The notes: generated by a model not told the origin, from the sequence alone. 64,000 nt of DNA from Alphaproteobacteria bacterium (GCA_020638555.1 JACKII010000002.1:682001-746000); one strand, 5' to 3'. Numbered from the stretch's first letter, positions 25,288 to 34,286 are shown. Made by a program: numbers and translations.

Positions 25288-25965
25288 CTAGCCGTCCGCC
25301 AGGATCATCTCGTCGATGATGCCGAGGAACAGGCCGTGCTCGACCACGCCCGGCAGCAGCGCCAGTTCGGCGGCCAGGCTTTCCGGGTCGTCGATTGTGT
25401 CGAACGGGCAGTCGAGGACGACATTGTTCTCGTCGGTGCGGAATTCGGCACCGCCGGCGGTGCGGCGCAACAGCGGCTGGCAGCCATGGGTGGCGATGCG
25501 GCTGGCGACGAAGGGAGCGGCGAACGGGATCACCTCCACCGGCAGCGGGAAACGCCCCAGCGTCTCGACCCGCTTCGAGGCGTCGGCGATATAGACCACC
25601 CAGTCGGAGGCCGACGCGACGATTTTCTCGCGCAGCAGCGCGCCGCCGCCGCCCTTGATGGCGCGGTTCTCGCCGTCCACCTCGTCCACGCCGTCGACAC
25701 AGAGGTCGATATGCCGGCCGTTGTCGAAGCCGACCTCGTCCAGGCCGATCACCGGAATCCCCAGGCTGTTGGCCAGTTTCGCCGTCGTCTCGCTGGTGGG
25801 AACGCCGCGCACGCGCAGGCCCTGCTGCACCCGCTCGCCCAGCAGGCGCACGAACCAGGCGGCGGTCGAGCCGGTGCCGAGGCCGAGCGTCATACCGTCC
25901 TTGACCAGTTCGACGGCCTTGCGGGCAGCCTCGCGTTTCTGAGCGTCGGCGGGGGAAAGGGTCAT
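25288..25965 (-). CDS. rpiA: Ribose-5-phosphate isomerase A
   Basis: A 225-residue RpiA. Family motifs are complete: LGLGTGSTAAWFVRLL, the catalytic-acid region DLCVDGVDEVD, and KGGGGALLREKIVA with the conserved lysine. It interconverts ribose-5-phosphate and ribulose-5-phosphate in the pentose phosphate pathway. It starts at the ATG at 25965 and is divergent from the 2-hydroxyacid dehydrogenase gene. Confidence 0.96.
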   Translation of the reverse strand: MTLSPADAQKREAARKAVELVKDGMTLGLGTGSTAAWFVRLLGERVQQGLRVRGVPTSETTAKLANSLGIPVIGLDEVGFDNGRHIDLCVDGVDEVDGENRAIKGGGGALLREKIVASASDWVVYIADASKRVETLGRFPLPVEVIPFAAPFVASRIATHGCQPLLRRTAGGAEFRTDENNVVLDCPFDTIDDPESLAAELALLPGVVEHGLFLGIIDEMILADG

Positions 25966-26145
25966 GGCGTGGGGCTCCGGCGGGGGCGGGCAAGGTCTGG
26001 TTGTACGTAGTGCGGGGCGGGCGATCTGAAAACGTGGCCAATGGTGCCGGCCGCCCGGAGCGGGGCTCTGGACGATCGGGACAATATCGTGCTCACTCGT
26101 CCGAATATCGGTTCCCCTTTACGCGATCACACGAGGAAACGTCCC

Positions 26146-27099
26146 ATGGCCGCCAAGCCCGACCTGCTGCAAGTCGCCCAGATTCCGCCCTTTCTGATGG
26201 AGCGGTTGCAGCAAGAGTTCACGATCCACGATTTCGTCAACCCGGCCGACCCGGACGCGCTGTTGGAGCGGATCGGCTCGCGCATTCGCGGCATCATTGC
26301 GGGCGGCACCAAGGGGCCGAACGCCAACCTGATCAACGCCCTGCCGAACCTCGAAATCATCTCGTCCTTCAGCGTCGGCTATGACGCGACGGATGTGGTG
26401 GCGGCGCAGTCGCGCGGCGTCATCGTCACCCACACGCCGGAAGTGCTGACCGGCGACGTGGCCGATCTCGCCATGACCTTCATCCTGATGATCACCCGCC
26501 GCATCGGCGAATCCGAGCGTTTTCTGCGCCAGGGCAAGTGGTTGCAGGGCCGGATGGACCTGGGCACGACCGTGAAGGGCAAGCGGCTCGGCATTCTGGG
26601 GCTCGGGCGCATCGGCAAGGCCGTGGCGCGTCGGGCCGAGGCGTTCGGCCTGCACATCCAGTATCACGACATCAAGCCGCTGGGCGACCTGGCCTACCGC
26701 TCCTATCCGACCCTGCTGGACCTCGCGCGCATGAGCGATATCCTGCTGGTCACCTGCGAGGGCGGCGAGGCCAACCGCGGCCTCGTCAATGCCGAGGTGC
26801 TGGATGCGCTGGGGCCGGAGGGCTTCCTGGTCAACACCGCCCGCGGGCCGATCATCGACCAGCCGGCCATGGTCAAGGCGTTGCAGGAGGGCCGGATTGC
26901 GGGCGCGGCGTTGGACGTGTTCGACGGCGAGCCGGAGGTGCCGGCGGCGCTGATGGCCATGGAAAACGTTGTCCTGACCCCGCACATCGCCAGTTCCACG
27001 CACGAGACGCGGCGGGCGATGGGCGATCTGGTCTACGACAATCTGAAGGCCCATTTCAGCGGCAAGCCCGTGCTGACACCGGTGCCGCCCCAGGTCTGA
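26146..27099 (+). CDS. D-isomer-specific 2-hydroxyacid dehydrogenase
   Basis: A 317-residue NAD(P)-dependent dehydrogenase of the glyoxylate/hydroxypyruvate reductase branch. I start it at the ATG at 26146 (MAAKPDLLQVAQIP), with GAGGAAA upstream. It has the nucleotide-binding GILGLGRIGKAVARRAEAFG, the catalytic-Arg segment NTARGPIIDQP, the Glu in FDGEPEVP and the His in LTPHIASSTHETR. It reduces a 2-keto acid such as glyoxylate or hydroxypyruvate. It is monocistronic as far as can be seen; the 260 bases after it hold a GC hairpin (27165-27183) and a half R1 element. Confidence 0.92.
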   Translation: MAAKPDLLQVAQIPPFLMERLQQEFTIHDFVNPADPDALLERIGSRIRGIIAGGTKGPNANLINALPNLEIISSFSVGYDATDVVAAQSRGVIVTHTPEVLTGDVADLAMTFILMITRRIGESERFLRQGKWLQGRMDLGTTVKGKRLGILGLGRIGKAVARRAEAFGLHIQYHDIKPLGDLAYRSYPTLLDLARMSDILLVTCEGGEANRGLVNAEVLDALGPEGFLVNTARGPIIDQPAMVKALQEGRIAGAALDVFDGEPEVPAALMAMENVVLTPHIASSTHETRRAMGDLVYDNLKAHFSGKPVLTPVPPQV

Positions 27100-27228
27100 G
27101 CCCGGCGGCCGCTCCCGTCTCTTTCGGCCGCTCTGCCGTTCCCCACCACCCGGTTTGCCCGCTTCCCCGGCCTTGAGCCGGGGCCTCCGGCCGAGGCTAT
27201 CGCCCGCAATGGGAGCCTTACCGGGAAG

Positions 27229-27260
27229 TCTCAGGCATGGGCTCCCGCCTCCGCGGGAGA
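27229..27260. repeat. R1 half element
   Basis: TCTCAGGCATGGGCTCCCGC followed by CTCCGCGGGAGA is the right half of the R1 palindrome. No matching left arm is seen, only a degenerate CAATGGGAG region upstream. It lies in the 260-base spacer between the hydroxyacid dehydrogenase and thiolase-like genes. Confidence 0.6.
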
Positions 27261-27359
27261 GGGGAGGGGAGGATAAGGCGGAGGTGGCGGGCCTCTTGCC
27301 CCGCCCGGCGGTTCATGCCGTAATGCGCGTCAACCATAACCATCCAACGAGGACGCCCC

Positions 27360-28631
27360 ATGACCCTATCCAGCGTCTCCGACGTAGACGCGTCGAGCCC
27401 GAAACATCTGGCCGACCGATACGCCATTGCCGGTGTCGGCGAGACCGCCTTTTCCCGCGGCGGCCTGTTCCGCACCACCCGCGCCATGGCGACGGAGGCC
27501 ATCTCCAAGGCCCTGGCCGACGCCAACATGACCGCCGACGATGTCGATGGCATGCTGAGCTATTCCAGCGGCGACAGCACGTTCTCGCCCTTCATCGCCG
27601 GCGATCTGGGCATCCGCCTGAATTTCTACATGGACGTGTTCGGCGGCGGCTCCTCGACCGAGGCGCTGATCGGCATCGCCATGGGCGTGATCGAGGCCGG
27701 CATGTGCAAGTCGGTGGCGATCTTCCGCTCCATGAACGGCTTCAGCCAGGTGCGCATCGGCGGCACCGGCGCCCGCTCGGCCGTGCCGGTGAAGGGCGAC
27801 GAAATGCACTCCCGCGCCTATGGCTGGCAGGCGGCGGGCCAGATGTTCGCCCCCACCTTCATGCGCCACATGTACGACTACGGCACGACGCCGGAGCAGG
27901 TGGCGATGGTGAAGGTCACCCACTCGCAGCATGCGGCCCGCAACCCCAAGGCCTATTACAAGAACATCGTCACCGTGGACGACGTGCTCTCCAGCCGCTT
28001 CATCGTCAAGCCGCTGCACCTGCTGGATTGCTGTGTCGAGACCGACAACGCCACCTGCATCATCGTCACCCGCGCCGACCGCGCCCGCGACCACCGCGCC
28101 GGCCCGCACGCGCTGATCCGCTCGGTCGTCGGCCGGTGCTGCAAGCCGCGGGTCGACATGCACTACCAGTACGGCCCGATCAGCACCGTCGCCGGCCACT
28201 ATGCCAAGGATATCCTGTGGGCGAATGCCGGCCTGGGGCCGGACGACGTGGACGTGACCGGCGCCTATGACGCCTTCACCTTCACCAGCATGTTGCAGCT
28301 GGAGGATTACGGCTTCTGCAAGAAGGGCGAGGGCGGGCAGTATGTCTCCGACGGCTCGATCCGGCTGGGCGGCAAGCGGCCGAACAACACGTCGGGCGGC
28401 CATCTCTGCGAGGGCTACACCCACGGCATGAACATGGTGATCGAGAATGTCCGCCAGATCCGCGGCGAGATCGACGACGCCTGCCCGATGGGGCCGGACG
28501 GCAAGCGCATCCACACCCACGACTATTCCGAGAGCGGCTCCTGCCGCCAGGTTCAGGACGTGGAGGTGACCGCCAATCTGGGCTGGGCCATGCCCGGCAC
28601 CGGCTCGGCCATGGTGATGGTCAAGGGCTGA
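27360..28631 (+). CDS. Thiolase-like protein lacking the nucleophilic Cys (Ltp2-like), copy 1
   Basis: A 423-residue thiolase-fold protein of the SCP-2/lipid-transfer thiolase branch. The region that would hold the nucleophilic cysteine reads VFGGGSSTEALIG (residues 93-105), with Gly and Ser in place of Cys. The C-terminal NTSGGHLCEGYTHG is kept. Such Cys-less proteins paired with a DUF35 protein are known in the Ltp2-ChsH2 retro-aldolase of steroid side-chain breakdown, and the next gene encodes a DUF35 protein. I therefore predict a retro-aldolase or acyl-CoA-processing complex rather than a thiolase. An enoyl-CoA hydratase follows on the opposite strand. A paralogous pair is at 47725-49321. 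Confidence 0.85.
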   Translation: MTLSSVSDVDASSPKHLADRYAIAGVGETAFSRGGLFRTTRAMATEAISKALADANMTADDVDGMLSYSSGDSTFSPFIAGDLGIRLNFYMDVFGGGSSTEALIGIAMGVIEAGMCKSVAIFRSMNGFSQVRIGGTGARSAVPVKGDEMHSRAYGWQAAGQMFAPTFMRHMYDYGTTPEQVAMVKVTHSQHAARNPKAYYKNIVTVDDVLSSRFIVKPLHLLDCCVETDNATCIIVTRADRARDHRAGPHALIRSVVGRCCKPRVDMHYQYGPISTVAGHYAKDILWANAGLGPDDVDVTGAYDAFTFTSMLQLEDYGFCKKGEGGQYVSDGSIRLGGKRPNNTSGGHLCEGYTHGMNMVIENVRQIRGEIDDACPMGPDGKRIHTHDYSESGSCRQVQDVEVTANLGWAMPGTGSAMVMVKG

Positions 28632-28655
28632 GGCGAGAGAGAGGGAACAAGGACA

Positions 28656-29183
28656 ATGCCTGGACAGATTACCGCCGACCATCTCGGCATGACGCTCACC
28701 GTCGACGAGCAGGATCACGAGAACCGCGAGTATTTCGCCTATTGCGCCAAGGGCGAGTTCCGCCTGCAACGCAACCCGAAAAACGGCCTGCTGCGCTATC
28801 CGCCGACCACCCGCTGCCCCTGGACCGGCGATGCCGAGGCCGAATGGGTGCCGGTGGAGGGCAAGGGCACGGTGTATTCCTATAACGAGGTGCACCACGC
28901 CATCCAGCCGGCCTTCAAGGCGGTGGCGCCCTATATGTTGCTCTTGGTCGAACTCGACACCCAGAAGGGCCAGCCGAGCGAGGTCGAGGGCCTGCGGGTC
29001 GCTGGCAACCTGGTCACGGCGGATGGCGAAATGGCGCCGCCGGAAATGGTCAAGAAGGTGGGCATCGGCAGCCGCATGCGCATGGTGCTGAAAAAGCTGA
29101 ACGACGACATCGCCCTGCCCATGTGGACCCTCGACGAGGACGCCGACCAGCCGGAGAAGCCCTGGCGCTATCCGCAGGAATAG
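28656..29183 (+). CDS. DUF35 (Zn-ribbon/OB-fold) partner protein, copy 1
   Basis: A 175-residue DUF35 protein: a short N-terminal helix (DEQDHENREYFAYCAKGEF), a zinc-ribbon remnant (RYPPTTRCPWTG), then an OB-fold (GKGTVYSYNEVHHAIQPAF, PYMLLLVELD, MVLKKLNDDIALPMWTL). The usual CxxC pair of the ribbon is degenerate, so zinc binding is doubtful. DUF35 proteins bind thiolase-like partners and help hold acyl-CoA, as with ChsH2 and Ltp2. It begins 24 bases after the thiolase-like gene and is surely its partner. Confidence 0.88.
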   Translation: MPGQITADHLGMTLTVDEQDHENREYFAYCAKGEFRLQRNPKNGLLRYPPTTRCPWTGDAEAEWVPVEGKGTVYSYNEVHHAIQPAFKAVAPYMLLLVELDTQKGQPSEVEGLRVAGNLVTADGEMAPPEMVKKVGIGSRMRMVLKKLNDDIALPMWTLDEDADQPEKPWRYPQE

Positions 29184-29492
29184 GCCGAGCCGAAGCTCCA
29201 AGCCAGCTTCCCCGGAGGCGGCGAAGCGGCCATCCGGGGCCTCTTGCGAGGTGCGAACACGGGCGGGGTCGGTGTTCGAATGCCGAAGCCGATCCCGGCC
29301 CCCGGCTCCGCGGCGGCCGGGACATGTTCTCGCTCGTGGTGTTTGCAGGCCGCAGGGCCGGGGGAGGACGCAAACCCGAAACCCTCAGCGTCCCCGGAGG
29401 CGGCGAAGCCGCCATCCGGGGTCTCTCGCCGCGTTCGAACACAGGCGGGGTCGGCGCTCGAATGGCGCTGCCGAGCCCAGCGGCCTCCGCTC
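29184..29492. repeat. Intergenic R2 repeats (309 bases, no gene)
   Basis: One near-complete R2 copy at 29210-29323 (TTCCCCGGAGGCGGCGAAG, CCATCCGGGGCC, TGCGAACACGGGCGGGGTCG, GGTGTTCGAATG, CGATCCCGGCC and a GCGGCGGCCGGGA end) is followed by a partial copy at 29392-29480 that repeats the first half. The spacer separates the converging DUF35 and enoyl-CoA hydratase genes. I see no gene in it. Confidence 0.65.
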
Positions 29493-30287
29493 TCAGCGGC
29501 CCTTGAATTCGGGCTCGCGCTTTTCGGTGAAGGCGCGGGGGCCTTCCTTGGCGTCCTCGGTCTGGCCGATGACCCAGCGCATGGTGTCGCCGAAGCGCAG
29601 GGACTGTTCCAGCGTCTGGTCCAGGGCCGCCGTGGCGATCTCCTTGACCGTGCGGACCGCGAGCGGCGCATGGCCGGCGATGCGCGCCGCCAGTTTTTGC
29701 GCCGTCGGCATGAGGTCGTCGACCGCCACCACCCGGCTCACCAGGCCGGAGCGGAGCGCCGCCTCGGCGTCGATGCGGTCGCCGGTCAGCAGCAATTCCA
29801 TGGCCATGGATTGCGGGATGGCGCGGACGATCCGCTGCGGCCCGCCGCCGCCGGGGAAGAAGCCGCGCACGATCTCCGGCAGGCCGAATTGCGCCGCGGT
29901 CGAGCAGATGCGGATATCGCAGGCCAGCGCCAGCTCCATGCCGCCGGCCAGGCAATAGCCGTCGATGGCGGCGATCAGCGGCTTGGCGACCTTGAGCGTC
30001 GACCAGCGTGCGTCCGGGTCCGGCGCCAGCACCGCGGCCGGGGAACTGTCCTCGGCGCGGGCGCCGCCGCTCGCCGCCCGCTGCTTCAGGTCGGCGCCGG
30101 CGCAAAACGTGCCGCCCGCACCGGTGACGATCGCCACCCGGATATCCGGATCGGTCGAGATCTGCTGCAGGTGCCGGCTCAGGCGCTCGCGCATGTCCGC
30201 CGTCATGGCGTTGCGCTGGGCCGGCCGGTTCAGGGTCAGGGTGGCGACGTGGTCGGTCACGTCGAACAGCAGGTCATCGCTGGTCAT
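29493..30287 (-). CDS. Enoyl-CoA hydratase/isomerase family protein
   Basis: A 264-residue crotonase-fold enzyme. It has the oxyanion-hole segment VTGAGGTFCAGADLKQ, then GYCLAGGMELALACDIR and FGLPEIVRGFFPGGGGPQRI. Both catalytic glutamates of hydratases are present, 20 residues apart: E118 (GGME) and E138 (GLPE), as Glu144 and Glu164 in rat mitochondrial hydratase. It should therefore hydrate 2-enoyl-CoA. The C-terminus (AFTEKREPEFKGR) is normal. It converges on the thiolase-like/DUF35 pair and may serve the same acyl-CoA pathway. Confidence 0.92.
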   Translation of the reverse strand: MTSDDLLFDVTDHVATLTLNRPAQRNAMTADMRERLSRHLQQISTDPDIRVAIVTGAGGTFCAGADLKQRAASGGARAEDSSPAAVLAPDPDARWSTLKVAKPLIAAIDGYCLAGGMELALACDIRICSTAAQFGLPEIVRGFFPGGGGPQRIVRAIPQSMAMELLLTGDRIDAEAALRSGLVSRVVAVDDLMPTAQKLAARIAGHAPLAVRTVKEIATAALDQTLEQSLRFGDTMRWVIGQTEDAKEGPRAFTEKREPEFKGR

Positions 30288-30320
30288 GGGGTCCTCCGTC
30301 CGTGCCGTGGTTCCCGAGGC

Positions 30321-30941
30321 TCACCGGCGTTGCAGCATGAACACCGCCTGCTCGCCGAAAATGTTGGCGCGGCGACTGGTGACCGGGTCCGGCGAGGGCT
30401 TGCCCTTGGCATTGAGCACCACCGCCCGCTCGATATTCAGCCCCACGATTTCGACCAGGTCGAGGAAGTCGCGGATGGTGCAGAAATGGATGTTCCGGGT
30501 CTCGTACCAGGGCTGGTTCAGCGCTTCGGTAATCGGCATGCGCCCGTTCAGCAACAGGGACAGGCGGATGCGCCAGTGGCCGAAATTCGGGATCGAGACG
30601 ATGACGCGGTTGCCGATACGCATCAATTCCTCCAGCACCGCCCGCGGTTGCTCGACCGTTTGCAGCGTCTGGGTCAGGACCACATAGTCGAAGCTGTCGG
30701 TCGGGTAGAGCGACAGGTCGCGGTTCGCATCGCCGCGGATCACCGAAAGACCGGCGGCCACGCAGTGATTGACCTTGGCGCGGCGGATTTCGATGCCGCG
30801 CCCGTCCACGTTTTTCTCTCGGACCAGATAATCCAGGAGCGCGCCGAAGCCGCAGCCGATATCCAGCACGCGGGTGCCGGGCGCGATCCAGTCGGCGACG
30901 ATTTGCAGGTCCGGCCGGATGGCCGAAGTCGGATCGATCAT
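30321..30941 (-). CDS. metW: Methionine biosynthesis protein MetW
   Basis: A 206-residue MetW. It has the SAM-dependent methyltransferase-like motif TRVLDIGCGFGALLDYL, YVVLTQTLQTVEQP, SIPNFGHWRIR and the family segment WYETRNIHFCTIRDF. MetW works with MetX in homoserine acylation in many alphaproteobacteria. The ATG at 30941 overlaps the metX stop codon in ATGA, so the two are translationally coupled. Confidence 0.95.
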   Translation of the reverse strand: MIDPTSAIRPDLQIVADWIAPGTRVLDIGCGFGALLDYLVREKNVDGRGIEIRRAKVNHCVAAGLSVIRGDANRDLSLYPTDSFDYVVLTQTLQTVEQPRAVLEELMRIGNRVIVSIPNFGHWRIRLSLLLNGRMPITEALNQPWYETRNIHFCTIRDFLDLVEIVGLNIERAVVLNAKGKPSPDPVTSRRANIFGEQAVFMLQRR

Positions 30942-32167
30942 GTCCCCGCGTCCCGCCCTGCCGGTCCCTTGGGCGGTAGCCCGCGCGCCCGCGCGGCGCC
31001 GTCGATGAAGCCCTGCAATGTCCGGAACATTTCCGGCTCGTCCAGCAGGAAGGCGTCGTGGCCCTTGTCGCTCTCGATCTCGACAAAGCTGACCGGCGCG
31101 CCGGCGGCGTTGAGGGCGTGGACGATGGCGCGGCTTTCCGAGGTGGGAAACAGCCAGTCGCTGGTGAACGAGACCAGGCACATGCGGGTCTTGCAGCCCA
31201 TGAAAGCCCTGGCCAGCGAGCCCTCGCCATGCTCCGTCGCCAGGTCGAAATAGTCCATGGCGCGGGTGATGTAGAGATAGGAGTTGGCGTCGAACCGGTC
31301 GACGAAGGTCGAGCCCTGGTGGCGCAGATAGCTCTCCACCTGGAAATCGGCGTCGAAGCCGTAATTGAGCTTGTCGCGGTCCTGCAGGGAGCGGCCGAAC
31401 TTGCGGTGCAGCGCCGGCTCGGACAGATAGGTGATGTGCGCGGTCATCCGCGCCACCGCCAGGCCGCGGCGGGGCAGCTTGTCGTAAAGCTGATAGTCGC
31501 CGTTGCACCAGTCCGGGTCGGCCATGATCGCCTGCCGCCCTACCTCGTGAAAGGCGATGTTCTGGGCGGTGTGATGGGCCGCGGTGGCGATGGGGATGGC
31601 GCTGAAGACGCGGTCCGGATAGGCCGCGACCGCCTTCAGCACCTGCATGCCGCCCATGGAGCCGCCGATGGCGCAGAACAACTGGCCGATGCCCAGATGG
31701 TCGACCACGCGCATGCAGCCGCGGACCATGTCGCCGATGGTGATGACCGGGAAGGCCAGGCCGTAGGGCTGGCCGGTGGCCGGGTTCAGGTCGGCCGGGC
31801 CGGTGGAGCCCATGCAGCCGCCCAGCACGTTGACGCAGATCAGGAAAAACCGGTCCGTGTCCAGCGGCAGGCCGGGGCCGACCAGGGTTTCCCACCAGCC
31901 GGACTTGCCGGTCAGCGGGTGATCCTCGGCCGGGAACTGGTCGCCGGTGAGCGCGTGGCAGATCAGGATGGCGTTCGACTTGTCCGCGTTCAGCTGGCCG
32001 TAGGTCTGGTAGGCCAGCGTGACGGGCGCCAGGTCGACGCCGCAGTCGAGGGGTAGCGGATCGGAGGCGTCCAGGCGCAGGGCATGGCCCGGCAACGGCC
32101 GGTCGCCGTTGCGGGCCGCCACGGGCACGGTCGCCGCGAAGGATGGGGGGGAGGAGGTCGGTTCCAA
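30938..32167 (-). CDS. metX: Homoserine O-acyltransferase
   Basis: A 409-residue alpha/beta-hydrolase-fold acyltransferase, first step of methionine synthesis from homoserine. It has GCMGSTGPADLNP, the nucleophile elbow GGSMGGMQVLKA, LPRRGLAVARMTAHITYLSE and the C-terminal catalytic His-Asp region GHDAFLLDEPEM. The MetX/MetXA family covers acetyl- and succinyltransferases that cannot be told apart here. It is divergent from the chorismate mutase gene (110 bases between starts). I looked for a SAM-II riboswitch in that leader and did not see one. Confidence 0.95.
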   Translation of the reverse strand: MEPTSSPPSFAATVPVAARNGDRPLPGHALRLDASDPLPLDCGVDLAPVTLAYQTYGQLNADKSNAILICHALTGDQFPAEDHPLTGKSGWWETLVGPGLPLDTDRFFLICVNVLGGCMGSTGPADLNPATGQPYGLAFPVITIGDMVRGCMRVVDHLGIGQLFCAIGGSMGGMQVLKAVAAYPDRVFSAIPIATAAHHTAQNIAFHEVGRQAIMADPDWCNGDYQLYDKLPRRGLAVARMTAHITYLSEPALHRKFGRSLQDRDKLNYGFDADFQVESYLRHQGSTFVDRFDANSYLYITRAMDYFDLATEHGEGSLARAFMGCKTRMCLVSFTSDWLFPTSESRAIVHALNAAGAPVSFVEIESDKGHDAFLLDEPEMFRTLQGFIDGAARARGLPPKGPAGRDAGT

Positions 32168-32216
32168 TGTTGCCTTTGATTTCGGCTCGTGGCCGCTCTA
32201 TGTCTAGACGCCTGTG

Positions 32217-32251
32217 CTGGCGATCCGCCATCGCCCGGGCAGCATCGCCAG
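32217..32251. promoter_or_regulatory. Inverted repeat in the metX/chorismate mutase divergent region
   Basis: CTGGCGAT (32217-32224) and ATCGCCAG (32244-32251) form a perfect 8-base inverted repeat with a 19-base centre containing CGCCCGGGC. It lies in the 110-base region between the divergent metX and chorismate mutase starts, so it may be an operator or leader hairpin for either. A TATATAG just downstream (about 32258-32264) could be part of a promoter towards the chorismate mutase gene. Confidence 0.35.
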
Positions 32252-32277
32252 ACCCCTATATAGTCCAGAGTTGCCGA

Positions 32278-33106
32278 ATGTCCCAAGCTTCCTCGGATCT
32301 TGCCAACCGCCGGGCGGAGATCGACCGGATCGATCGCGAGATGCAACACCTTTTGCAATCCCGTGCCAAGGTGGTTCAAGGGGTGTTGCGCGCAAAAAAG
32401 GCCGCAACCGCCGCCGGCGAGATTACGCCGCCCTTCCGCCCGGGGCGCGAGGCAGAGGTTTTGCGCGGCCTGCTGCAACGCCATGAGGGCGATTTCCCGC
32501 CGGCCAGCCTGCTGCGAATCTGGCGCGAGATCATGTCCGGCGCAACCCGAATCCAGGCCGTGCAGCGAATCGCGGTGGTCGGGCGCGGCACCGAATGGGA
32601 CCTGGCGCGCGATCATTTCGGCCTGGGCGCGGAATTCGACACCGTGGCCGATCCGGCCGCGGCCTTTGCCGCGCTGCGCGAGGGCGCGGCGGCGGCGGTG
32701 GTTGCCATGCCCTCGGCGCAAGGGCCGGGTGCGTGGTGGCGCGGCTTGTTGCAGGGGCCGAGCGTCCGAGGGCGCGCCGCAGGTCGTGGCGCGCCTTCCG
32801 TTTTTCCGGGCCGGTACCGAAGGCGAGGCTCTGGTGCTGACGCCGTTCGCGCCGGATGCGAGTTCGCGGGACCGCGGCGTGCTGGGCTTGACTCTGGACG
32901 CCGGCGGCGCTGCGGTGGCGGCCATGGGCGCGCTGGAGGCGGCGGGCTTTCGGCCCGTCGGTGCGCCGCTGGTGGCCGGCTGTCATGTCTGGGCCGAGGT
33001 CGAGGGCCTCGTGGACGCGGACGCGCCGGCGCTGCGGGCCGTGGCTGCGACCCCAGGGATGGTCGATGTTCGCATTCTGGGCGGCTATGCCGTTCCGCTG
33101 GCCTAA
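32278..33106 (+). pseudogene. Chorismate mutase, reading frame broken by one base
   Basis: The ATG at 32278 opens a protein with an AroQ-type chorismate mutase helix bundle (DLANRRAEIDRIDREMQHLL, SRAKVVQGVLRAKKAA, REAEVLRGLLQRHEGDFPP, IWREIMSGATRIQ). Rhodospirillales-type proteins then continue with a C-terminal domain. Here the frame is continuous to about 32766 (LLQGPSV). The expected continuation (EGAPQVVARLPFFRAGTEG to a stop at 33106, ILGGYAVPLA) is in the +1 frame. One extra C in GTCCGAG at about 32765-32767 accounts for it: removing one C gives an uninterrupted protein of about 275 residues. It may be a sequencing error, a recent mutation or, less likely, programmed slippage. The cluster context (hisC and prephenate dehydrogenase next) fits phenylalanine/tyrosine synthesis. 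Confidence 0.85.
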
Positions 33107-33176
33107 CCTCCCGCTGGGACCGATACCGGCGTCGGCCGAAAGCGGTCGGGCCGAAACCCGATAGGATTCTGGAACC

Positions 33177-34286
33177 ATGGCGACCGATCAGACTGGCCCG
33201 CTCACCCCGCAACCGGGCATTATGGGCATCGCGGCTTACGTGCCGGGCGAGCATGGGCTCGCCGGCCACAATCGGGTCGTCGTGCTCTCGGCCAACGAGA
33301 ACCCGCTGGGGCCGGGGGATGCGGCGCGCAAGGCCTATATCGACGCTGCCGCCTCGCTGGAGCGCTATCCGGAAGGCAGCGCCCGCGTGCTGCGCGAGGC
33401 CATCGCCAAGGCGGAAGGGCTGGAGGCGGACCGGATCGTCTGCGGCGCCGGCTCCGACGAATTGCTGACCATGCTGGGCCATTGCTATGCGGGCGTGGGC
33501 GATGAGATCGTCTATTCCGCCCACGGCTTCACCATGTACCCGATCATCGCCCAGAGCGTCGGCGCGCGGCCGGTGGCGGCGCCGGAAACCGACCTGACCG
33601 CCGATGTCGAGGCGCTGCTGGCCGCGGTGACGCCCCGCACCAAGATGGTCTATCTCGCCAACCCGAACAACCCGACCGGCACCTATCTGCCGATGCGCGC
33701 CTTGCAGGATTTCCGCGCCCGGCTGCGCGAGGACATCCTGCTGGTGCTGGATGCCGCCTATGTCGAGTATGTGACCGCGGCCGACTACGGCAACCCGGCC
33801 GATCTGGTGCGCCAGAACCGCAATGTCGTCATGTGCCGGACCTTCTCGAAGATCCACGGCCTGGCGGCGGTACGGCTCGGCTGGTGCTATGGGCCGCCGG
33901 AGGTGATCGCGGTGCTGAACCGGGTGCGGGGGCCGTTCAACGTCAACAGCGCGGCCCAGGCCGCCGGCGTGGCTGCGATCCTGGACAAGGCGCATCAAGA
34001 CCGATCGCGCGCGCACAACGCCCACTGGCTGCCCTGGCTGACCGCGGAAATCCGCAAGCTGGGGCTGGAGGTGCCGTCGAGCCAGGGCAATTTCATCCTG
34101 GTGCGCTTTCCGGACCAGCCCGGCCGCGATTCGGCCGCCGCCATCGAGCATCTGAACGCGCACGGCATCATTCCGCGGCGCATGGCGGCTTACGGGCTGC
34201 CGGACAGCGTGCGCATCACCATCGGTCTGGAAGAGGACAACCGGGCCGTGGTCGCGGCCTTGCGCCAATTCGTGGAGCGGACATGA
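33177..34286 (+). CDS. hisC: Histidinol-phosphate aminotransferase (also aromatic aminotransferase)
   Basis: A 369-residue class I/II PLP aminotransferase. It has the pyridine-ring-binding segment LANPNNPTGTYL, the PLP lysine K225 in RTFSKIHGLAAVRLGW, and NENPLGP at the N-terminus. In this cluster, between chorismate mutase and prephenate dehydrogenase, it probably also transaminates aromatic keto acids. It overlaps the next gene by 4 bases (ATGA). Confidence 0.94.
   Translation: MATDQTGPLTPQPGIMGIAAYVPGEHGLAGHNRVVVLSANENPLGPGDAARKAYIDAAASLERYPEGSARVLREAIAKAEGLEADRIVCGAGSDELLTMLGHCYAGVGDEIVYSAHGFTMYPIIAQSVGARPVAAPETDLTADVEALLAAVTPRTKMVYLANPNNPTGTYLPMRALQDFRARLREDILLVLDAAYVEYVTAADYGNPADLVRQNRNVVMCRTFSKIHGLAAVRLGWCYGPPEVIAVLNRVRGPFNVNSAAQAAGVAAILDKAHQDRSRAHNAHWLPWLTAEIRKLGLEVPSSQGNFILVRFPDQPGRDSAAAIEHLNAHGIIPRRMAAYGLPDSVRITIGLEEDNRAVVAALRQFVERT

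Noticed and set aside
32168..32277. SAM-II riboswitch upstream of metX
   Set aside because: SAM-II elements are common there in alphaproteobacteria, but I could not find the conserved pseudoknot sequences in this 110-base region, only an 8-base inverted repeat.
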